Assembly (NCBI GenBank): GCA_963070105.1
Contig: OY718806.1
Span: 6,407,865 to 6,471,864, forward strand
DNA: 64,000 nt
DNA from: Litomosoides sigmodontis
Lineage: Eukaryota > Nematoda > Chromadorea > Rhabditida > Onchocercidae
Direction: 5' to 3'
The notes beneath the pieces are model-generated. The model was not told the DNA's origin and ran no database searches. It saw only the letters and a list, made by a program, of their open reading frames with translations. Of this stretch, positions 12,501 to 26,900 are shown piece after piece (positions within the stretch are counted from its first letter, which is position 1; every line of letters starts with the position of its first letter). A program made the position numbers and the translations under genes.

Positions 12501-14740
12501 CCTTCAGCACTCTTTCCCTCCTCATCTATTTTTTAAGGCATGTAAAGGGAAATATCATTTCACCTCTCCCTCCCCCTCTCTCCCTCTTTCTTTCTCTCTC
12601 TCTCTCTCTCCTACCCTTTTCATTGCAATCCTTTTCGCAACAGTTTTTTTTGTCCAACTACCGCTATCATTCAAGACTGCACTTAATTAGCTGGCAGAGA
12701 TCATCACAAACTAGGCCCAACAACCAATTAGCAAGAATTATAACGAATTAGGCCCCTCCAGTAAGCCTAGTCCAACACTGAACTAGGAAGCAGCGTAACT
12801 GGCAAGCTTTCTTTTGCTGCTGATTCATTTCCTCTGTTGCTCGCTCATACTGCCGAAATTCGGTTTTAGAACTTTCCAATGCTTTAAGGAAAAAAAATGT
12901 GTCTTCCGTTTCTTTTAGTTGCATTTTTAAATTTCCAGTTAATTACTGTATAGCTCGGTCCAAGTATTTCCGCTGGAAATACTTTAAGAAGATTCTCGTA
13001 TATCAGTTTTCTGCAGGCAAGATCGTCTTAAAATTGATTGCAAAGGCACATGAAAAAACAAAACGTGTCACTCATGAACCCTTCCGATCCTTTACCATTA
13101 CTGAATGAAATTAAGCATCAGTTTTTAATGGAAAAATTCAGTCTGTAAGAAACGCTTATTTTCAAGTGTCTTGTAAAATTTGTGAAGTTAAGTGTTTAAA
13201 CTATTTGAAAAATTGGAAAAAAAGCAAGGCAAAATGGCGGTGTTTTTTTTTGGGTTAAATTAAATTTTCTTCCACTTCACAAAATCTTTTTTGTAATTTT
13301 CTCCTCTTTCCTCCTTGTCAATGTCTCGTTGTCCAATGAGCTTGCAGATTCCTGCCTCACCTTTCCTGCTTGATGGCCTGAGGATTCCTTCTTTTCTAGC
13401 GTTTTCAGTTATTTCAGAAATAAAATTCCAAACTGATTACCATACACGTAAGTGAAACATGCCGTAGGAATATATATGCTTCGCAAGGTCACATCACGTT
13501 TTTTATTGCATTGCACTACATTAACTGCAATGATTTGTTAAAAGACTATTCCGGAATGTTTTGTGTTACATCTGCATTTATTGAAATCTAATCCAACGGA
13601 GGGTGTAGCAGAGGTATTTATGACAAACACAGAGAGCATAAAGAAGCACTGAATAACTTCCATTCACATATCACACCAGTGCATTTCGGCAAAAGAGGAA
13701 TGATAATATCACAGTGAAACTGAGATGGAATATAAAATGCCTTTGTTAATTCAGTTATCTTTTTTAATTCATTAAGTCGATATTGCAAGATTTGGGAAAT
13801 AGACATAAGTGTTTTTGTGTCGTGTCAGTGAACGAGTGGTAAAATTAGCACTATTTGGGATTGTGGAGATTGCGGGTGATCGTTGCTGAAATGCTCTTGT
13901 CCCGAAATTTCCTTCACTTCACTTCAGGATCATGAATATAACACTTTCATGAAATGCAACTTTGTGGGCGTACTTTTTTTCCGAGTGAGACATTGTTAAG
14001 CACGTTATTGTGTAACTGTTTTAGTGCTGTGTTGACAGAAAGCACAGATTTGATAGAAATGGAAAATTCCTGTAGATACTGACGGCAGCAGTTGACAACA
14101 TTTGTAAACATTCCTTTTAGTTTGTTGTGAGAGCATTGTTATTCAATTACGGTCCGGTTAATTTTGTATGTTTCGCAATTTTGCTTCTTGGAACTTCTGA
14201 TATTTCGGGAAAGCACTCCTGCACTGCTGCTTAGCTGAACCATTTACTGTAATAGTATATGAGGATATGAAAGAATGCAGTTACTTTCCCTTCATACGTC
14301 ATCCGAACAGTATACTACCGCCACTAAGTAGCACTGCTAATTATTACCAATACTACTGACCGAAAAGTTTAATCCGTCAAAATCATTTTTTCTTCAAATA
14401 CTCAAAAAGCGGTAGGCCAAACAAAAAACTGATAATCATTTACACAGAGCCCATAACCATATGACGTAGCAAACATAAACGACAATTGAGTTTTGAAGCT
14501 GATTAGCCACATGTTAACAGTTGTCATCAGTGCTACCAGTCAAGTAATTCCATTTTTTCTATCTCTGAAATTTCGTATTATTTAGTTCTCACCTCCTCCT
14601 TCTGTTGACATACTGCTCCATTCTTCTCAATCTGTAAACTCTTAACGATTGTCATACCGTGCAGTTTTTTTTTTCACTTTATCATGCAAAAATTGAATTT
14701 GGGTCGCTTTAGTTGTTAATAGATCAGTTTACAGAAAAAA
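9561..14740. other. intergenic; one degraded-looking coding region
   Basis: No intact gene found. Between about 11429 and 12090 on the plus strand, protein-like segments occur in all three frames (MSEPVVEAFVSKKVAAKTAE, then RSVATKLATPKYRLLLEVLL, NNDILEAAQSDEHSALLNC, NECVKEFRQDISALRNL). They are separated by stops and small shifts. This suggests a decayed gene or a poorly assembled one, family unknown. The rest is AT-rich sequence plus a pyrimidine tract. The last few hundred bases are the unc-31 upstream region. Confidence 0.4.
12561..12613. repeat. CT-rich simple repeat
   Basis: A pyrimidine tract of CT dinucleotides and CCT triplets on the plus strand. It produces long leucine/serine-rich open frames that are artefacts of composition. 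Confidence 0.85.
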
Positions 14741-17700
14741 ATGCTTGGAGCATCAAGTAGTGAAGAAGACGATGACGATAATTTAATCAATGATAACGAT
14801 GATGCTTTGGACGTTTGTTTTTCGATGTATTCCACTGTGTAACTAGAAGTATTAATGTATATTGAAAATTTTAAGTCCTAGTAGTTTTGGTGTTGGGAAA
14901 GAAATGAAAAATATTGTAACTTGCAGATCCTTTGCCTACGGCGCCATCAGCTTCCACAATCAAGTTCTCCACGCTCCATGTCTCCAGCTCCATCAGATTC
15001 TGCTTCACAAGCGAATTCATTAAATCTTAACGATTCGTTACATACGAGGAGGAAAGACTCTGGAGCATCTTATGGAGCAGTGGTAATGAAAACGGTGCAT
15101 AGTTTTCGAATATCTAGAAATCTAATAATCTTTTGTACTATCGCAGGTTCTCAGGTTATTCTGCGTGGTCAGCCCTGTTTTAAAAACAAAACCAAAGTAG
15201 GCAAATGATCTGACAACTTCTCCATCTAGCTGCTTTTCAAAGCGTCTTTTCCAGGAACTCTCGGATGATGACGATGATTTTGCATCAAATGAGCAAAGCA
15301 CGCCAGCACATGCAGTTACTGATTCTTCCACCAAAATAAGCAAGGAAGAAGAAGAAAAAATAAAGTGAGCGCTTGATTTTTTCCTCTGCCTAGTTTGCAA
15401 GTAATGTCTTGAAATGCTCAGAACACTTATGATTACAATATGATATAAATCAGCTGACCCTTGGGCAGAATTGGTGAATTTTGGGATGTTAATGGACTAA
15501 TTTCTTCTTTCAGTGTTTCTCACAGGTATTTTAGTACACTGAACGTTTTTGTATGATTAAAATGTGCTGATTAAAAATAAAGTTTTCTTTTGCCTTTGAA
15601 AACTCAGTGTTGTTATTTGTTGATAATTTCAATTTAATTTGGAATTTGTGTTTTCTGGGGACGCTTGAAAATCAATTGTTGTAGAGCTGAAGTAGAAGAA
15701 GAAGAACGCAAGCAAAAATTAAAGCTCTATGTTTTTGTCGCAAAATGTATTGCTTATCATTTCAATGCAAAGCAACCTACAGATATGGCAAGACGACAAC
15801 TAAAGGTCGTGTTTTCATCACATTTCAAGATTTTTTTAAACAAATGCTGATAAGGATATAATTTAACTACTGTATTAAATCGCAGAATAGAGATTTGGTT
15901 CAAACAATGTATGGTTTTAATATCTTCAACTTGTTACTATTCTCTTTTTAGGTTACGAAGCAAGAACTGTCAAGGATTAAAGATCGTTTTAGGTCATTTT
16001 TGATAGGCGAAAAACAACTTGCAGCAGATGAAGCATTTAGCAAGGCAGCTGAATCGTATTTCGAAGTTTGTGAAGCTATTTTATTCTGTAAACTGCTTCA
16101 GTTCTTTATTCTAAATTTGTCAGCCCTTCTTTGCTGCATTTGATAGTTGTGCTGTCGGTGTACACAAACAAAAAAAAAAGATTAATACAGCAAACTTTAT
16201 TAGTTTTTGCAGGTTTTTCTAAAATCTGAACGAGTTCAAAAAGTTGTTCAAGCTGGTGGTTTTTCTCAACAAGACTTCAGGGAGGTAAATTAGTTTCTGT
16301 AGCAATTGAGTGCGAGTTTAACCAGTAATTGCTTCACGGCTTGATAAGCCTATTTGGTTTACAGTTGCAAAAACTGTTGTAGCACAGTAGATTATTACGG
16401 CCATATAGCACCACTATAAGTGCACTATCTTGACAAATTTAATTAATTTTTTTTGATAGTAAAGCTAAAACACTTAAGATTTTTCGATGCAATGCTGAAA
16501 AAAGAGTTAAAACCTTGACGGAGCTGGATGATGTATCGAAGGAAACAATACTCAATAATTGGATGATCAAGTTCGATACGATCATCCGCGGGGATGAAGA
16601 TGCGATCCAATCAAGGCAAACAAGGTCAGTTTAAGTGTATCAATTATCATTTTCAGACGGCTGATTTAATTTGAGAAGTCTCCATTGTTCAGTTCTGCTT
16701 GTAAGCGAAATTGAAACTAGCTTTTGACTGTCATCATTGAATGAAGAAACTGAAAATTTCCAAACTTGAGGCATTGCATATTAAACGCAATTTAGAAATC
16801 GCCTGCGTGGAATGAATCAATCCAATGCAGATTTGACACTTCTCAAAGATCAGCTGTATGATATTTTCCAGCAGATTCTATCTGTTAAGAAGTTCGAACA
16901 TCAGATAATATTCAATGCCTTGCAGGTAACTGATTCAATTCTAAATCTTTTAGCCACGAAGGAGCAAAGCAACTCAGTAACAGCACTAAATTTTACAAAT
17001 TTTTACTAAACTGTATTGCTGCCGACTTTTGCGAAATATAAAAATGTATTTCATGTGCTCAGCTGGACAATCCAGATGAGCAAGCAGCGGCTATTCGGCG
17101 CGAAGTTGCTACAAGGGAGGAAGCACTGCGAGATATGTCAAGGGTAAGCTTTGAGTTTTATGAGTGAACAAGGAGCATGGTAGTAAGACACTCTTTATTT
17201 TAGTGATTTAAGCTTGAAACGGAATACCCCTGATCTCTGTTTTAAAAATAACTTGCTACACTATCCGGAGGAACGTGACTGCCTGCGTCCTCCGAAAGTT
17301 GAACTGGAAGTGCGGCATGTTTTCCTCTTGGTAACTAATATACATTAAACAAACATTGAAATTTCATTCTGTAAGTAATATAAAGAAATTTTGTAGATGA
17401 AGAAGCTGATGCCTAAATTTGTGGTAAAAGATATGGAAACCTTGTTTATTGACGAGACACGTCAGTCCATTAATTTACTCATCAGCAATTTGGAGTCGGT
17501 ACCTGTCACTCCACGAGGCCAAGGCGTTATTTCAAGGAAGAAAGATTCCAAAGGAAGGAACAGGTGAGCACCACGTCTGCTATTTAAACTGGTGGGGTTA
17601 TAAATTGTATTTTGGTAAGATTTCTTATCAATATTCGTAAATTCTTTTATATGTGTTTGATACATGTTATTCATATATGTCGTGTAATAACTTTAAGGTT

Positions 17701-20700
17701 TAATCTAAATTTGAAACATTTGCCACTAAGCGTATTTGTTGTTGCAAGATCCAGTGATGCCTCATCATTTCAGTGTTTTAAATTGCTAGCATCAAAATTT
17801 GCATTACTAATCTCTCTATTTTAAATAGAACTTACATTCTTCTATATTGTTTTAATTCGATCTTACGAATCAAACACGAAGAGAGCTTTCAAAGACAATC
17901 AATATAGACTCTTTTAAAGCATACTGAAACTTAAATTTTCAGTTCTTCTTCGAAGCCTAAAAGGTCGGTTTAGCTTTCTTTGTAGCACTCACATGGAATC
18001 CATTTCCCTTTACAAAATGTCACTGATTTCACGTTTCAGATTTACTTCAGTGATTCATTCACCTATCAGAACCCTTAAATAATGGTAGTGTTGTAAGCCA
18101 TATTTGAGAAGCATTAGGTTCAGCGATAATGCATTTTTGGTTATTAAGGTTGACGACGTTTACTAATTTATTTCAAAATAGAGAATTTGGGATTCATTTA
18201 AAATAGAGAAATCGATAGCGTGGAGCTCCCAAGCTTTCAGCGTTGTTCTGTGTTTCGTCATGTCCGTTCCCGCTTCAGTTATTGGTTGGATTATGCGTTA
18301 GAAAATATTAATGCAATTATTTTAGATCACGCAGCATTGAAGATCTCTCTCTTTTCAACAGGTACGTGTTGTTTATGCTGCTTCGTGTAGATTTAACCTT
18401 CATGGTTAGTGTAACATGCATTTTCTCTCTTTTGCTATCTCTGATACATTTCCCTTATCTTTATACAGTAAAATAATTTCGTGTGTTTTTTCTTCTGTTG
18501 CACTAGAACTTTTGCTAGTCATTACATGGAAGATAAAGCGTCCAAAACAATGAAGGTGTTTTCCTACAATGTAAGCTCTTTTTTAAGTAGGATTTGAATC
18601 AGTTGGGAAGCTCTGAAGAAAATGATCATTATTAAGGCATGAAATTGGAGCATAATATTGACTACTAATAGTATTACGTAATAGCCTAGGAAAGTTTGTT
18701 TTGTTCGCTTTGGACAGTTTTACTCGTATACTCGTATGAATATAAATCTTCATCATCTACAGATTGGGGATATGTCGTGTTAATTGCATGCAAATTTTAG
18801 CTAGCAAGTATGCAGTGCTAGACGCTTAATAAATATGAAATCCTTTGTGTATTAGGAGGAGGTTTATTGCTCTGACATAAAACAACGAAGAACCATCCTA
18901 ACAAGGGTTTCGCAACTGGCCTTAGTATAAACATGCGTATAGCATGGCATGTTCTGCTGTAAAACCAAACTGACTTCGGTTAAATGATATCTCTAAGAAC
19001 GGCATGCTTATTTATTTCCTTGGTCAAGAAACTACTCTGATTATCTAGCTATACTACTGCCACCTCTTGTTACTTCTTACAATTTGCGCTTGTAATAAGT
19101 AATAGGTGCTTGTTATTTTTCATATTTTAGCTTCCTTCCCTTGAGTTTCGAGGATTTCATGGAAGAGTGTAAGAAGTGCTCTCACTTTGCTCCAGCTTTG
19201 ATGCAACGTGCATAATTAATTTGTTAGTCTGATGGATAACAGTGAACTTGCAAATGTTGTATATTATGCTTAAAGGCACCTTAATTTGCTTTATCTTCAC
19301 TTCGTGACACATAAGACAGTAAGTATTTAGCTTGAAGCGACGTACCAGCTCAAGTTCACTGAACAAAGCTGACAGTGATGACGATGTTTCTTTGACTAAG
19401 AGTGACGTCATCCTTACTTTTAATATAGAGGTAAATTTTTATAATTTTTTCTTAATTTATTTGCAAGATAGCTTGTTATATACTTTTCCCACAGACTTCA
19501 ATTCATACTATTTATAATAACATACATGCATTGCTAAATCGTCACTGCCTTTGCAGAAATGATGCTATTCAAACAATTGCATTTTCAGATGAATTTTTTG
19601 ATGAAAATCACGTTAAAGTTGCTAGAAATTTCTATCACAACCTCTAATCCTTATATGAGCTGCTGAATCTTATTTTTCCAAACCTAAAGTTAGCGTTTTA
19701 CAGGTCATCGTGATGGAGGTGCAAAATCTGAAGTCAGTGGCGTCAAATAAACTTGTGTACTGTACAATGGAAGTTGATGGATGCCCTAAATTGCAAACCG
19801 ATCATGCAGAAGCTTCAAAATCATCGTATGCTTTTACAAATTTTCTGACTTCTGAGCTTATATTCAAGTAGCAACTCATTATAGGGGTGGAAAAAAACCT
19901 CATATTCATTATTTCTGTAGTAATATCTTCTGATGAGTGTTCTTATACAGCAGATTGGTCTGCGGGAACTCCCACACCTTCTAGTCAGATATATAATCAG
20001 GGCATCTATAAAAGCTCTGTCGAGTAAGTCTAAGTCTTTAATACACATTTATAGTAGAAACCGTTCGTTACATAGGAATAATTTACTCAATTATTGTTTT
20101 ATAGTAAATATTTGAGTCTAAATATTTGAGTTTTAATTTCAGTTGGGATACACAGGGCGACTTTGCGACGAAACATCCTCTTCCAACCGTGAAGGTCAAA
20201 CTGTACACGGAATTGAAGAGTTTAGTTGCTTTCGAAGACAAGGAACTTGGAAAAGTAATTCTTGTCTTGCTAATTACAAACAGCTTCTAATTAGGAGTTT
20301 TTTTTATATCAGTCTACGTTTTCGCAATGCATGAAGTAAGGAATATTTATGTTGGACAAAATTCCCTACAAGTTTCCCAGTGATACAAAATTGCTATTCG
20401 TTGTTGTCTTAGGCTATTACTAAACTCAAGTTTCACAATTATGCACGACAGTTTCTAATCCATCCATCTACCAATATTTCCTTTCAGTGAGTTAGGAATA
20501 AGAAAGTATCAGAAGTGGGATATTAGAAATTCCTTTTAAACACCAATTTTATTATGAAAATTATGTAATTCTCCTGGGGATATCATTTCTTTGAAGAATA
20601 AGCTTGTCCTTTGCTTGTCTCCTTTCTCTCTCTCTCTCTCCCTGTTATGCTAACGAATTGTTCCTGTGATATGTGTATAGTTTGCTTCACGTCTAGGTTA

Positions 20701-23700
20701 TTATTAGACCGACACCGAATTGCTCAAGAACACCTGAATGGTATAATATGACAGTGCCAAAGAACAGCCCAGATACAAATCTTAAAATCAGAATAGCTAT
20801 TCGGGTTGAAAAACCTCCTAACTTGAAATATTGTGGGTATTGTTATGCTCTCGGAAGGATAGCATGGAAAAAATGGAAGAAGAGGTTTTTTTGTTTAATA
20901 CAGGTAAGCGTACGCGGTGAGCTCGTTTGTATTATTTAAAAACCGTGGAAGCAAAAAAGGTTCTGTCTTCCATTTGTTTGGGACGCGTTTCTCTCTAGCT
21001 CATTCATAACTCTTTTTCTTATTTTTATATAATTAAGACTTTAAGCTTTAATAAAATTAAAAATTATCCGGTTTAGGTTTCACAGTACGCATTTGCCATG
21101 TGTAGTTATCGTGAAAAGAAGACTGATCCAGCAGAATTTATTCAACTTGACGGATTTACAATAGATTACATGCCAGAACCAGACCCAGGTTTGTAGTATC
21201 ACAGGAGAATGAGGAAAAAAAATAAAAATTAATGCCACGGAAGCGTCTGATGTTCATTCGTTAGTAGAGTAAACTTAGCCGCTAATAAGTTAATTTACTC
21301 AACAAAAAAGCGAGTTTGAATTTCACTGCCACATCATGCTTGGTCTGGTAAGACTGGTAGCCTGGTCGGCTGGTGATACCACTGTGCTTGAAGGTCGACT
21401 TCTCTTTCATTTTCCATGCTTGACCTATGGTTTTACAAGAATATTTGACTAAAAATCATTTTACAACTAGTACATAGGGACTGATTATTTTTCAGATCTA
21501 TATAATCACGGTGGAAAGTATTTTTTCACAGCAATCAAAGAAGGCGACGAACTGAAGTTTGCAACAGATGATGAAAATGAAAGGCATTTATGGGTGCAGG
21601 TAAAAATTTTGTTAAAAATGAGCAAAAAATTTTTAATCAATCCGTTTTTTAAAGAAAAAGAAATCTAACATAGGAACCAATAACTGAAATGAAGAACAAT
21701 CTAGCTGCCATACTTTTTCACTTCTTGACTGAAGAAAACATGCGAAAATAGTTGAACAGGTCGTTGAAGAAGAAACGGTCAAGTTTAATCATTTCCTAGA
21801 ATTGAGGAGCAGCTGGATCATCTCAGAGCAATCTATTGCTTTTCCCGGTGCTTTCTGAGTTAAGGACACCTAATGGCAAAAATGTTACATAGTGGAACAC
21901 TCCAGCTGCTGTCGTTTTTGTGGACAAACTAGAAAGGACACTGAGCACATTAGAGCGGACCCATCATTAGTCACGCAATAATATATAATATTTTATCTTA
22001 CCTATGTAGCAACACTTATTCTTTTCACGTTTATAGATATTATTATATTCAGGCGCTATACCGAGCAACAGGCCAAGCATATAAACCGGTGCCTCCAAAG
22101 CAATCGTCATTAGTACCGTCAAAAGCGCAGGGTTTTGCTGATAAAGCTAGTAAACATGGGATGGACGAACTGATCCAAGCTGATCCGATCAATTTTGATC
22201 ACGATCATCTTTTCAGCAAACTTCAGTCTCTTACTTTGGATTTTCGTCTAAATGAGCCAATATGTTCATTAGTAAGTTGTTTTTTTTTTATTTAATGATC
22301 AAGAACTTTAACAATGGCAAATAAGTATTGCTGTTTAGAAGCACTATTTTTCTTTGATGTTGCCACTAAATGATTTGTAAAAAGTAGAATAAAAAAATTA
22401 AAAATGAAGAAAACTAAAAGTAAAATAAAGCTAAAATTATTACAATTTCTTTTAGGGATGGTTCTCACCAGGACAAGTATTTGTGTTAGACGAGTACTGC
22501 GCCCGTTATATGGTGCGCGGTTGCCATCGGCATGTTTCACTTCTCAACGACTTGCTCAATAAGGCCGATGAGGGCTTCCTTATTGATCCCACGCTTATGC
22601 ATTATTCATTTGCTTTTTGTGCTTCCCATGTTCATGGCAATAGGTATTCATTTTACACAAATCCTGAAAGGACAGCTTGTCTGTTTGTCTAAAAGCTGGA
22701 TATGTCTGTTCCATGATTTAACAAATCCATGATTTAGCACTTAAAGAATGTTTCAGACTGCTTGAATGTAAAACAGTTGACTAAAATTAAATAGTTCACT
22801 AAAAAAATAACTGTACCTTGGCTGATACCTTCTTTCAATATTTCCACTGTTAATCGAATTATGCAGCCGCAAACATTTTCCTGCTATGGAGAAGTGCTCA
22901 AATTGAATTTTAAAATGTTTGGTAAAGAGCCAGAATGATTTGTAGTTATACTTAAAGCGGCGAATATGATTTTTAGGCGAAAGGTAAACAACATAACATC
23001 CCTAATAGGCTGTGATGTAAATGAATGTAATTTACACAAGCTTTTCATTGCTGTTGTTCTTTCCATCATCTTTAAAAGTCTTTCACATATTTTGATTTCC
23101 AGACCAGACGGAGTCGGAACGGTTACACTGGAAGAGAAGGAAAAATTTCAGGATGTTAAGGAAAGATTGAGAACACTACTTGAAAAGCAGATCACAAACT
23201 TCAGGTATCATTTTCTCCTACTTAGATTTTTTTGTGCACGAGTTCGTGCGTAGAGTTGACGTTAACACATTTACTGAAATTAATAAGTAATGGCCTATTG
23301 CTGAGTAGAAGCAGCTTTTTGCAGATATTGTTTTCCTTTTGGTCGACCTGAAGGAGCATTGAAGGGAACGTTATCATTACTTGAAAGGGTATGATTTTCT
23401 TTAATGTATTGTATTTTCTCTTTCGGTTTTCCATGTATTTGACATTATGTATTTCTGTCCGATAACAGTTGTAATCTTATCGTTGTTGAATAGGTTTTAA
23501 TGAAAGATGTTGTTTCACCTGTGCCTCCAGAAGAAGTTCGAAACGTTATCCGAAAATGCCTTCAAGATGCAGCCTTAGTCAATTATACTCGAATTTGCAA
23601 TGAAGCGAAACTTGAACGTGAGGTTTTACATCCAGGTTACTCAACAATTGATTATGCGTTCTGCATAAAGTGCTGTTTTTAAGATCATGCTTTAGCCGTT

Positions 23701-23915
23701 ATCGCAGAACTTTTCAGTAGGAAAAATATTGCAAGGATTCGGTGAATTTCGTTGATAATATGGATAACATTTTCTTGCAACAGCAAGTTTCACTCACCGG
23801 ACAATAGAACTTGCTTGTTTGGGTTTTTTGAAGCGTCCATTTTGTAATGCTATCACTGCGGTTCTTCGGGTGTAGAAATGAATTAAAAATGCTAGGAAAT
23901 GGTGTGTATGATGTT

Positions 23916-23948
<33 letters not shown>

Positions 23949-26900
23949 GGGCGAAAAATTTCCTCGGTGTGTATGGAGCCTGTTGGTGGTGTGGTGCACT
24001 ATAATTGTGATAAATTTTTAGAACGCATGGATATGAATGTTAGTCCTCAACAGAGGATTGAAGACATGATACGGGTTACGGAATTTTGCATTGATCTGTT
24101 ACGGGAAAACGAAGAGCACCATGGTGATGTACGTTTTCTATTTTCCTTAAATTTTTTTCAAAGTTATCTTAATTGTAGTGTCATTACATTCATACGAATT
24201 TTTAAAGGTACTTTCTTTCCCTGCAGGCATTCACTTGGTTCAGTGACCTTCTTGCTGACCATTCAGAAATATTTTGGTCACTTTATTCAGTGGATCTGGA
24301 TGCAGCGTTAAATGTGCAGCCTGCAGATTCGTGGGATTCATTTCCATTGTTCCAGTTATTGAATGACTTTCTCATTAATAATCGTAAATTATAGTCTTCT
24401 TGAATGCATTTTCTTAATAATTTTTTACATTATAAGACCATCACATCATTTTAGTTAATGACTGACAACGGAGTTAAATTGGTTACCGAAATATACGGAT
24501 AGTTAATTCAAAGGGATTCACTAAACACATTTTATCTGCTGACTTTCTGTTTTCTCTACTTCCATTTTTTGATCTTTATTAATTCTAATAATAAATAAAA
24601 GGCTATCCGCACAATCATTATACTTCGCGTATAAGTTTTTGTTTATTTTACAACTATTTAAGCTAACAACAAAGACTTACATCGCTGTTATAGTATAAGA
24701 GTAGATTATATATTTGGCACCTCATTAAATCGTGGTGAGCGCATGCAATTAAGTTCAGTAAATTAAAGGAACAAATAATGTACAAGGATCATATTTTAGT
24801 ATGGATAAACTACCGTTCATAGTCACTTGAAGAAGGCAGATGTGAAAATCTTTTCAAAATTCTTTTTTTTTTTTGTTTATAGCTCATCTCAAGAATGGTA
24901 TTTTTCATACAAAATTGATCCAGCAATTCTCAACCAAAGTAGTACGTTATGTTGATTTGACCGAGCAGTCAATAGCACAGTCTATTGAGAGGGGTTTCAC
25001 ACGAGAACGATGGGAAGTGCGCAAGTAAGTTTGTAATTTTTTATTTAAGCAGATACGCCTTTCGATATCTATAACTTCAATCTTACACGCGTTGAATTTC
25101 TTGACGTGACTCAATATTTATGAAGCACTTCCAAATATTAATCAGTGTTGAAAAATTTTCTAGAGACGGTTGTGCAACATCGGAAGACACTTACTGGAAG
25201 TTGGACGCTTTGCAAATTTTCATACATGATTTGAATTGGCCAGAAGAAGAGTTTTCGAAGTACCTACAAATTAGAATGAAGACCTTGGCAAGCGAGATGA
25301 TCAACAAATGCGCAAATTGGCATGTTTGAGCTGGATAAAAGGCAACTTGATTTTGATATTCTTCATTGTTTTTTGCTGCATTAATCTAAATTTTTCAGTA
25401 CTTACCAGTGTTTTGATTCGTACATGCAGCGTGCGCGAAAATCAACGGATTACATCCTGCCTTCAGAAGTCTGCGTTATGATCAACGTAATTTTCTCATC
25501 GAAATTTCGAGCAGCTAAAATCGCTATAGATTCGGGAGAAGTTTGTTTATCTATTTTAATTATCAAACAAACACGTTTAAATGGTTTATTGAAGACAACA
25601 TTGGTATGTTATTCAGCTAGCAGAGTTAGCAAAGCAGCACACAAATATGTCACTTTTATAAGGCCAATTTTAAAAACACAAGATAAACCGGTCACCTTAT
25701 ATGGTCTATTCATTTGGATGGGTTAAGTCCCACGATCCACTCCTTTGTTGGAAAAAGCGGTATAGACTTTCCAATTAAGTTGCATTAAGCAAGACAAGTT
25801 GTATAAAGTAGGTTAAATCATCTTTGCATTGATCATCTAAATAGGAGACGTTGAAAATTTTGTCTTCAATGAATTTTTTACCAAGGAATTTTAAATTGTT
25901 GCTTTTCTCTCTTCACACTTTAAAGGACAGGAAATCTAATTTTTATTTTCACGCCTTTACTTTCAGTATAAATATCAGTCGAAATTGGACGAAACCTTGG
26001 ATACCATGCTGAAAGATATGGAAACGTGCATTGAAAGCAAGGTACAAATCTCAACTCATAATGTGAAGTGCTTGCTAAATTTTGTGAGTGCCGAAAAGTT
26101 TACCAACGACCAGACCGACAAAGAGATTAAGAATCAATTTGATGAGTCGTATTTTAAGCCTATTTCCGAACCCATGGAATAAGCAAATATAAAATATAAA
26201 GCTGGGGCATGATTTCGATATGTTCACGCTTTTCCGCAAAAAATTTATCTTGCTAAATACTAGGAAATTATTTTAAAACTGTGGTGTCATTGTTTCAGCT
26301 CTTATCAGTTTTGGAATATGTTCTGTCTCGATTAGCCCGTTATGACGAAGGAAATCCAATCGGTGCAATACTCTCAATTGCAGTGTGTTTCAGTAATTAA
26401 ATTTTATAAAAATTTTTTCGTCAAAAATTGTAATTTAGATCTTTTCCAAGTATTTCAGCCGAAACCAACAACTATCTTCAACAAAATGAAAAATATAGTT
26501 GGTGATCAAGGAATTGTTAGTAACTTGACGGGCAGCGCAGCGTCGTCACCACAAAATCCGGTATTTTCTGAGATAATTTTTTTATACTTATTATATATTT
26601 GCGAAATTGAAATGCGAAAGCATGATTTCACTGTAAATGACAATCGTTGTTTTTCAGAAACCGACTGCAAGCCAACTTCAAAACTCAGGTCATTATGGGC
26701 ATTCCTACGTAACTTTTATGCGAGTTTGCACGGAACAGTTGAGGCAAGTTGTGACCGATGAGCTGTGGGTTAACGCCCTGTTTGAAGTTAGTCACTTAAT
26801 CTCTTCATGATTTGAATTCATGGTAGTATGCGTGACAATGGATAGGAAAGGTGACGTTAAACAGAGATATCTTATGGATGTTGATTTGAGCAAGCAAATA

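Noticed and set aside
12331..12751. Two overlapping plus-strand frames of about 120 codons
   Set aside because: They overlap in different frames across a CT-rich tract, are Ser/Leu/Phe-rich by composition, and have no splice context.
15147..15208. Possible extra unc-31 exon ([17 protein letters not shown])
   Set aside because: The possible donor leaves the wrong phase for the next exon, while skipping it joins 15082 to 15255 exactly in phase.
25610..25726. Frame with [12 protein letters not shown] in an unc-31 intron, reminiscent of a CAPS segment
   Set aside because: It is in the wrong order relative to the flanking exons, lacks matching splice phases, and the neighbours join without it.
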